A DNA stretch of 5,751 nucleotides from positions 20,588 to 26,338 of the forward strand of contig MGUT01000063.1 in assembly GCA_001800095.1 (NCBI GenBank), in the 5' to 3' direction. This DNA is from Elusimicrobia bacterium RIFCSPLOWO2_01_FULL_64_13 (GTDB lineage: Bacteria > Elusimicrobiota > Elusimicrobia > 2-02-FULL-39-32). The notes beneath the pieces are model-generated. The model made no database searches and was not told the origin of the DNA. It worked only from the letters and a program-made list of their open reading frames with translations. A program made the position numbers and the translations under genes. Positions 5,070 to 5,751 of the stretch are shown here, piece by piece (position 1 is the stretch's first letter; each line of letters opens with the position of its first letter).

Positions 5070-5751
5070 TTATTTTAGCATAGTTCGAAACCGCGTCCCG
5101 TCCCGGCCCGCCTCGAGCGTGACGGCTCCGGAAATCCCGGTCTGGACCGTCCTGGCCCCGGCCTTCCGGAGGCGGAACAGAACGGAAGCGGACGGCAGGC
5201 CGAAAGGATTCTTTCCCTCGCTCACGACCGCGATGCCCGGCCTGACCCTGTCCAGGAATTCGTCGAGCACGGGGCCGGGATCGCTGCCGTGGTGGGGGAC
5301 CTTGAGGACATCGGCACGGATTTCCGCTCCGGGGAAATTTTGAATCACGTTCCGCAGGGCCCTTTTCTCCGCGTCGCCCGCGAAGAGAGCGGAGAAATCC
5401 CCGAATTCCAGACGGAAGACGATGGAGCGCTCGTTGGGAGACTTATGGAACGCCTCCCCCTTCGGCGGATGGAGCACGGAGATGTCCGCGCCGCCCCCGG
5501 AGAGAAGCCGGTCTCCCGCGGAAAGCCGCGCCAGAGGCGTCTCCGTCTTCCAGCCCTTGGCGCGGAGAAATTCCCGGGAAATATCCCCGTTATGGAAGAA
5601 CCTGTCCACATTGAAATCTTCCAGGACGGTCTCGAGGCCGCCGTAATGGTCGTAATGGGGATGGGTGGCCAGGACCCCGTCCAGGCGATGGATGCCCCGA
5701 TAACGCAGGAATGGACCCACGACGTTCCCGCCCCTGTCCCAGGAGCCGCCA
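5070..5751 (-). CDS. comEC: ComEC/Rec2-like metallo-beta-lactamase domain, 5' end beyond window
   Basis: The 226 visible residues form the C-terminal part of a gene that begins outside the window. The frame stays open to the edge, and the residues before the GTG at 5720 (GGSWDRGGNVVGPFLRYRGI) fit the ComEC consensus, so that GTG is not the true start. The metal motif HPHYDH (bases 5646-5663) is a full HxHxDH, whereas many ComEC domains have Asp at the second His. A further metal-ligand Asp lies in FAGDAE, and VPHHGS (His pair at 5289-5294) is the ComEC-type third motif. The segment ending in ISGAVTLEAG closes the domain. In ComEC this domain follows a membrane channel and is thought to degrade the non-imported DNA strand during natural transformation. 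No membrane segment lies in the visible part, so a stand-alone ComEC-like hydrolase is possible. The stop TAA lies 5 bases before the queC-like GTG, which suggests co-transcription. Confidence 0.88.
   Translation of the reverse strand, partial: GGSWDRGGNVVGPFLRYRGIHRLDGVLATHPHYDHYGGLETVLEDFNVDRFFHNGDISREFLRAKGWKTETPLARLSAGDRLLSGGGADISVLHPPKGEAFHKSPNERSIVFRLEFGDFSALFAGDAEKRALRNVIQNFPGAEIRADVLKVPHHGSDPGPVLDEFLDRVRPGIAVVSEGKNPFGLPSASVLFRLRKAGARTVQTGISGAVTLEAGRDGTRFRTMLK

Noticed and set aside
5065..5090. AT-rich patch with TAAAAT on the minus strand, considered as an internal promoter for the queC-like gene
   Set aside because: No -35-like element lies at the right distance, a start from it would leave almost no leader before the GTG, and the bases are explained by the last codons and stop of the ComEC-like gene.
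3218..5751. Qat or type IV CBASS-like defence locus, because of the QueC-like protein
   Set aside because: No ATPase, TatD nuclease, cyclase or effector gene is visible next to it, and the presence of queD fits a biosynthetic setting better. It could be reopened if genes beyond 5751 show such partners.

Overview
The window is high-GC bacterial DNA packed almost completely with coding sequence. Two converging gene blocks meet near position 3220-3235. Lineage cannot be fixed from this much sequence. The bifurcation-type Etf pair with a ferredoxin-fused alpha subunit suggests a bacterium with anaerobic or fermentative/syntrophic energy metabolism, for example Desulfobacterota, Aminicenantes or Acidobacteriota. 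That is a guess from gene content, not a measurement.

Left block, plus strand (1-3235): the C-terminal two thirds of etfB, then a complete etfA whose N-terminus carries a two-cluster ferredoxin domain, then a complete mgtE-family magnesium transporter. Gaps are 30 and 12 bases, consistent with one transcript. The Etf pair should move electrons between a flavin dehydrogenase (not in the window) and ferredoxin/NAD or quinone carriers. The magnesium transporter has no obvious metabolic link to it.

Right block, minus strand, read right to left (5751-3218): the C-terminal metallo-beta-lactamase part of a ComEC/Rec2-like protein (its start lies beyond the window), a divergent QueC-like PP-loop enzyme, a class I SAM-dependent methyltransferase of unknown substrate, and QueD. 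Junctions are a 5-base gap, an 8-base overlap and a 17-base overlap, so the last three genes look translationally coupled. QueD and QueC catalyse the first dedicated and the last step of preQ0 (7-cyano-7-deazaguanine) synthesis. QueE, which acts between them, is absent here, and a methyltransferase sits where a queE is sometimes found.

The two blocks overlap tail to tail by 18 bases. No RNA genes, mobile elements, CRISPR arrays or clear promoters or terminators were seen, and no stretch over 30 bases lacks a gene. The most interesting feature is the queC-like/methyltransferase/queD cassette with its unusual QueC active-site motifs. Nothing here is by itself proof of a new system.
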